Shown here: one piece after another, positions 59,153 to 64,000 of the stretch | Position numbering within the stretch: the first letter of the stretch is position 1 | How the letters are laid out: each line of letters opens with the position of its first letter | Origin: Sphagnum compactum | Lineage: Eukaryota > Bryophyta > Sphagnopsida > Sphagnales | DNA: 64,000 bases | Assembly (NCBI GenBank): GCA_965153455.1 | Contig: OZ234498.1 | Span: 13,330,001 to 13,394,000 of the forward strand | Reading direction: 5' to 3' | Made by a program: the position numbers and the translations under genes | The notes under the pieces: generated by a model | Told to the model about the DNA's origin: nothing | Database searches by the model: none | What the model saw: only the letters and a program-made list of their open reading frames with translations

Positions 59153-61600
59153 TTGTAGTCTTCCATTAGTACCTTGGATTAATTTTTCCCATTTGTCCAA
59201 CAATTTTACATGTGTCCATCCCCACTTTATTTCTCCTAGGCTTCTCAACACAAGGATCCCACAATCATTTTGTCTGAATTTGGTACACAACAAAGGGATC
59301 CTTCGGGTGGAACATTGTTCACCTTAGCACATTTTTGTGTTTTTCACCCTACTACAACAGCCCACCTTACTTGTGTTTTTGCCTCACTCACCAATGATCA
59401 TCACAAACATTTGGGGGCAAAATAATTATGTACAAATAATGGAATTTGGATGTCAATTTTTAGTCATTTCAACAAATGTTAGAATGATATTTTATTGTCA
59501 AACATCATATCTACATAAACATGAAATTTATTTTTACAAATCATACAAAATCTAGTTCTATTTGGATGGTATGAGAATTTCAAAGCATTCAATTATGTAA
59601 TTTCGATGTATAAAAATTGCTTTGCAAGTGCAACCATAATCCAACGAGCCAAAAAGGGCATTGGATTGCAAAGGAAAACAATCAAAATTGGATAAATATT
59701 TATGTTTTGCCATTCAAAGCCATGGCAATCATGGCAAGTTGTTTTTTCATTAATACGAATGTCAAGGAATTCAAACTAAAAATCCATTTGATAAAATTTT
59801 AATTAACTTTTAATTAAAAACCTCTAAAAGTAAACACCTATGGCGTTGAAGCTATGAATCACTTTGGGAACTCATAACATTTTCATTTTGCTTTTAATTG
59901 GAAAGCTTTCAAAAAAAATTGTAATCCCTTAAAAGAGCTTTTCAAAAATCTATTGAATTGATTTGATACATCATCAATGAAAACTTTTTATTGTTCTTCA
60001 ACTTTTTAAAAGGATATATTATATGATATTGTTAAAAATTACAAAATGAATCACAAAATGACAACTTTTCAAATATTGGAAGGCTACTTCTTAAAGGGAT
60101 CTAATGTTATATTAGGTCAAGTGCAACTTCATCAAAATGCATATGATTTTTTTTTGCATGGCTAATTTTGCATTGTTTATTTTATTAAAAATAAACCCCC
60201 TTTTAGCCCAAGTGATTTTTGATCCCAAAACATTTGCACATTAAAACATTTACATGAAACAAAATATAATGAAAAACTTTTTAGTTACAAAAGTCTAACT
60301 TGTTGGCATTTGTAAACCTCATGATCATTATGACCTCATGGAATTTGGAGGATGGCTTAACGTAACTAGTTGTTCTACTTGTACTTTAACACTCAATTTT
60401 TTTTGATGCAATTGTAATTGCAGATTTGTCACTTGATGAGGAACCAATGACATTACTTGTTGAAGGCATAAAACCCTCTTAGGGTTTAATTGGAGCAATC
60501 ATCTAACTCTATTGTACATGCAATTGACACGGTCATCTAAAATCTCTCCTAGCACTTAGCTTCATATTGAAACTTGGATTGTACCTCTCCAAACAATGCA
60601 CATATTGAAATTTAGATTGCAACTTTTGAAACAACAAAATGTCCACTTTCAAAATACAACTAGCACTTACCAAAATCCTTGCCCTCTGAGTAAAAACAAC
60701 TTTCAACATCAATGTCATAGACTTGAATGCATTTTATAACAATTGCTTGGAGACAACTATGAAAATAATGACAAAACATGAAGCGCAAAGAAAATGATGG
60801 CAATTGACACATGTGAGAAAATGACTAGAATGTGTCTTGTAATTTGTAATGATGTACTTAAGGTTAGAGCTCCTACTTACCTGAAACTATTTAATTATAT
60901 CCTCCTTTGGTTATGAAAACATCAACATGCACATGGAAAGGGTTATGCATTGGTTATATTATTTTCAGTTTTCATTGTATAGAGTATCCATTTCTTCAAG
61001 GTCTGTCAAGTCAAAAATAAGTTAGGTTAATTGATATCCCCTTGTGCATATTTGATAGGTATATCCTGGAGAAAAATATACCTACACAACACTGATTAAT
61101 TATAATGAGCCTTCTAATTGATGTAAACCTACCAAAATGGTGTACATAATAGAACCTACAATAAGAAAAAAGAACATAAAAAACTTTTCAATTTTTCACC
61201 ATGCATTTTAGAGTCTCTTTTAGAATGAACCTTCCATTCATGGAAGATCCTAATATGATTAGGAAAGGACCTTCACTTTTGTGAGGTTATTGCCGCTCGA
61301 CAATAGCCCTCAGCTGGGCCCTCAAACGTAAGAAGAGCCTCAAAAATGTTGGTTACCTTACATCAAAAAAGCTTTTCCAATTTTGGTTCCTTACATTATT
61401 GAAGAAACTTTTAAAATTTTGAAACTTTGCAAAAGCCCTCAGTTGGGCCCTCAAACCCAGGAAGAGCCTAAAAGATGTTCCTTGCCCTATACAAAAGTCC
61501 TATTTTATTGGCTCTACATCTCAAGGAGGGATTATATAACAACATTGCTGACCAGGAATAGTGAGCAGCCTTGCAAGGCTAAACTCCACCTTGATTGATG
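59153..61600. other. No gene recognised
   Basis: AT-rich intergenic sequence. A short direct repeat around GCCCTCAG(C/T)TGGGCCCTCAAAC occurs at about 61299-61325 and 61433-61456, about 130 bases apart. Confidence 0.5.
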
Positions 61601-62220
61601 TCTAGTAAGTGGGGATGGGGTTGGGGGTACGTGAAAGAAAAAAAAAAGGACTGCGAAAAGCACGGGGCGCGTGGCAGTGTGCATGGGGTTGTTTTTCCAC
61701 ACGGCGCTGCCGCGTGAAACTGCGCTGTCCTCTCGCCATGACTGATCTGATGACGCAGATAATTCGTCCCATCTTTCCCTTCTTCATATGAGAGTGTGCA
61801 CGCGGCATCACTTCGTCTCACATTCCAGCAGATTGCTCTGCCTCCTTCTCCTCCTCGTATCTCTTGTAACAAAAGAGCATTCGTTGGCGCTCCTTAGCAT
61901 GCTGTGTTCGAATTACTCGTAGAATTCGTGAGGTTGGTGGTTCTTCATTAGCTTATTCCGTCGATCTACAATTGCTGTTTTGCTGAGTATTGCTTTCGCT
62001 GTGTGTATGATTTTATGGATGTACTTCACCACCCCCTAGATTCAGATTTTGTGAAAATGTTTAGTACCAGTAAGTGTATGATGGACTACTAGGATGCAAG
62101 CTTGTATATGCAAATTTGTATGCGTTTTCTTTTTTTGTGGGGTCTTTGTAAACAGTGTGCAGTGGGTGTCCATGGGGGTGAAATTAGCAGACCGTGTTGA
62201 ACGAAGGAGATCAATTGAAG
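61601..62220 (+). promoter_or_regulatory. Probable promoter and 5' UTR of the OEP16-2-like gene
   Basis: GC content and CpG rise sharply here after AT-rich flanks. CGCGTGGC (61668-61675) resembles an ABA-response coupling or ABRE-like element, TGCATG (61680-61685) is the core of an RY motif, and a pyrimidine-rich CTCC stretch lies at 61840-61865. ABRE plus RY pairs are typical of seed genes, and Arabidopsis OEP16-2 (OEP16-S) is seed-expressed, but motif matches this short are weak. A 5' UTR intron ending near 62160 (GTGTGCAG) is possible. No clear TATA box was assigned. Confidence 0.45.
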
Positions 62221-63482
62221 ATGGCGGCGAGGGCTGAAGTTCATGTGCAGAAACCTTATAATTCGCCCAATGATGTGCTGATCGACCTGGGACATCCCCT
62301 TGTTAACCGGGTTGTGGATGGCTTCATCAAAGCTGGAGGGGTGAGGGAATGCTGCAGTCTAAGCCTAACGATCATGATGATGCTCTTGCTGCGTCCACTG
62401 ATACAAACTTTGTGTCAGTTTTATCTCGTGTGGTCGGTCAGGGAGCTGGTCGTGGGAAACAAGGGTAGACAGACACTGGCACAAAATTTGCGCAGTGATT
62501 GAGTCTATGATTGCTGCTGGCGGGTTCAGTTGATTGAAGGGACAGAGTTCATGTGTGCGGGGGTGATGAGGGTGTGAGCAGGTGGGTGCTATACATGCAG
62601 GCGCACAGGATGCTGTCCGCGCTCTGTTCGTAGGTAGTCACGTCTCCTTACCTGCACCAGAAAGTGCCAATACCTAGTGTCAAATTGCAACTTTTGTGTA
62701 CTATATGCCCCAATAACCGGCATATATTGCATAACAGTTTTATCTCACACAAGTGTCATTAGCCGCCGCTTTTTGTGTGATAAAAGCCACTTTCTCTTGT
62801 CGGGTCGGGTTTTCCGATGGTTTCATGTGTATTGGATATTGCATGCTTCAAGTTCTGATGGAATTGAATGTCCTCTTTTGCAGAGGACACAAACCAGAAA
62901 TCTTTGGAGCATTCGGCTCAGCGCATGGGCAAGGAGGCCTTGCAATGGGGTAAGCAGCAGCAGCTCGGTTCAGCTAGAACTCAGGCTTTTTTTGCATTTG
63001 TCCTGCTAAGTGTGTGCGACTGCTGGTAGGACATAGATGGCAATAGTCGTCACATTGGGTCGTAGGGCCGAGCAGTTCTCCGATTTGGTTTAACCATGAA
63101 GATCATGTGCAGGGCTCGTGGCTGGAATGTACACCGGCTTGACTAACGCAATGACAGAAGCACGAGGTGTCCATGACTGGGTAAATTTCGCTACTGTACA
63201 CACTTTTCTAGAGCTGCTGAAATTGAAAAGAATTGAAAAAAATTTGGGACATTGGGTCCAGATGCTAGATTTATAGATTCTGTGGAGGATGGACGCTCTT
63301 TCTTCGAGGCAACTGATCAGGATTTGGGATTGCAGAAAAATGCATTGTTGGGTGGAGCGTTGACAGGAGCTGCTCTCTCGCTGACAGAACCTAACCCACG
63401 CGCCGACCGGGTGATTTCTGGAGCTATTACTGGTGGAGCCATTGCTACGGCAGCAGAGTTTTTGCGCAATCTCACATCTTAA
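62221..63482 (+). CDS. OEP16-2: OEP16-2-like plastid outer envelope protein, five exons
   Basis: Exons 62221-62340, 62582-62633, 62884-62949, 63113-63180 and 63336-63482 join in frame with GT..AG introns to a 150-residue protein. The family signature is clear: LIDLGHPLVNRVVDGFIKAG (exon 1), VGAIHAGAQDAVRALF (exon 2), GKEALQWG (exon 3), and a full PRAT motif from AGMYTG...EARGVHD across exons 4-5 to GGALTGA, then SGAITGGAIATAAEFL. OEP16 proteins form amino-acid-selective channels in the plastid outer envelope and share the Tim17/22/23 fold with four hydrophobic helices. The DLGHPLxNR start is closer to OEP16-2 than to OEP16-1. It is slightly shorter than the Arabidopsis protein (about 178), because the loop after exon 2 is short. 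An upstream in-frame ATG at 62194 is possible; 62221 is chosen as it begins MAARAE near the family start. Confidence 0.85.
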
Positions 63483-64000
63483 AAGACATGAAACAATACC
63501 TTTGTATGAACATCTTGGCTTTGGATGTGTACATCATTTTGTAACTAGCGGTTCGATCATGTGATTGACAATTGAGGCAAAGCTGAGTGCCATATTGTGA
63601 GATACTGTGTATGATGGAGATCAGAATGCTTGAAGTTGGAATGTTAACACTTGCCCAAGTTTGGATTCATGTAGAAAACATGAGAAATATTTCTACATGA
63701 ATTGCTATCCTTCCAATCAAAAGTTAACCTTTTTTCCATCTCTGGATTCACCAAAAGTCTTTTTAAAAGGTTATTCAAGCTATGTGGATGTGGGATATTC
63801 TGCTGGATTATTTTGAGGTTCTGTTTGTCTTTTGTAGTTTGCCCTCTTAATGAAGTGAAAGTAAAAAAGATTGTCCAAGGAACTTTGAAGGAAATTGGCA
63901 AAAAAGGGGGTTTGATTATCTGCAGCCCTTTTAGCATTAAATCTTCGATTTCACCACTACTGTTTTGATCATTTTGGTTTTCCTTTGTGTGTTTACATTT
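63483..64000 (+). other. 3' flank of the OEP16-2-like gene
   Basis: Probable 3' UTR followed by intergenic sequence. The open frames at 63644-63968 on both strands have no recognisable features. Confidence 0.5.

Noticed and set aside
61579-61872. 97-codon minus-strand frame
   Set aside because: It overlaps the GC-rich promoter of OEP16-2 and resembles no family.
62341-62470. Readable frame after OEP16 exon 1 (QSKPNDHDDALAASTDTNFV)
   Set aside because: It needs a frameshift from exon 1 and ends in a stop. The intron 62341-62581 instead gives VGAIHAG, which matches the family.
1-64000. CRISPR array, tRNA or rRNA genes
   Set aside because: None of the repeats has a spacer pattern, and no tRNA or rRNA signature was recognised by eye. 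A tRNAscan run would be needed to exclude a tRNA fully.

Overview
This is nuclear DNA of a land plant with a large, repeat-rich genome. It is AT-rich, has very few genes, contains introns with GT..AG ends, and carries two plastid-targeted gene families (LHCA3 and OEP16) among layers of decayed transposons. I cannot fix the lineage. The gene density and repeat load suit a gymnosperm, fern or lycophyte better than a compact angiosperm. No bacterial features, tRNA, rRNA or CRISPR array were seen.

Region by region: 1-3.4 kb holds one MITE-like element and degenerate GGCCTAGG-rich repeats. 3.4-12.9 kb (minus strand) is a decayed Helitron-like element (copy A). In element order it carries an RPA-like OB-fold part, a zinc-ribbon part, an internal tandem repeat, an OTU-protease-like domain, a Rep remnant, a PIF1-type helicase and an AP-endonuclease-like (EEP) domain. 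That set suggests the Helentron/Helitron2 group. 18-36.5 kb (plus strand) is a second copy (B) in the opposite orientation, its 5' end facing that of copy A. Copy B is broken by a solo LTR (20156-21054), a young 8.2-kb Ty3/gypsy retrotransposon (24813-33027) and another LTR-like insertion (about 34468-36037). The intact paralogous site in copy A confirms two of these insertions to the base.

39-41.4 kb is a set of about 420-bp repeats, three direct and one inverted. 43.0-57.5 kb lies between two diverged LTRs of an old Ty3/gypsy element. Between its gag and reverse-transcriptase parts sits a clean 205-codon terminal exon of LHCA3 (photosystem I antenna protein) on the minus strand, next to a LINE-like fragment. 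Three copies of an about 800-bp DNA transposon with terminal inverted repeats (14.6, 43.3 and 58.3 kb) and two 154-bp CACTA-type MITEs (5.7 and 42.4 kb), one of them inside the copy A helicase, are scattered through the window.

The one complete host gene is at the right end: a five-exon OEP16-2-like gene (62221-63482, plus strand) with a GC-richer upstream region. LHCA3 and OEP16 share only a plastid destination; nothing suggests co-regulation. Most of the window is a record of nested insertions whose order can be read from the sequence.
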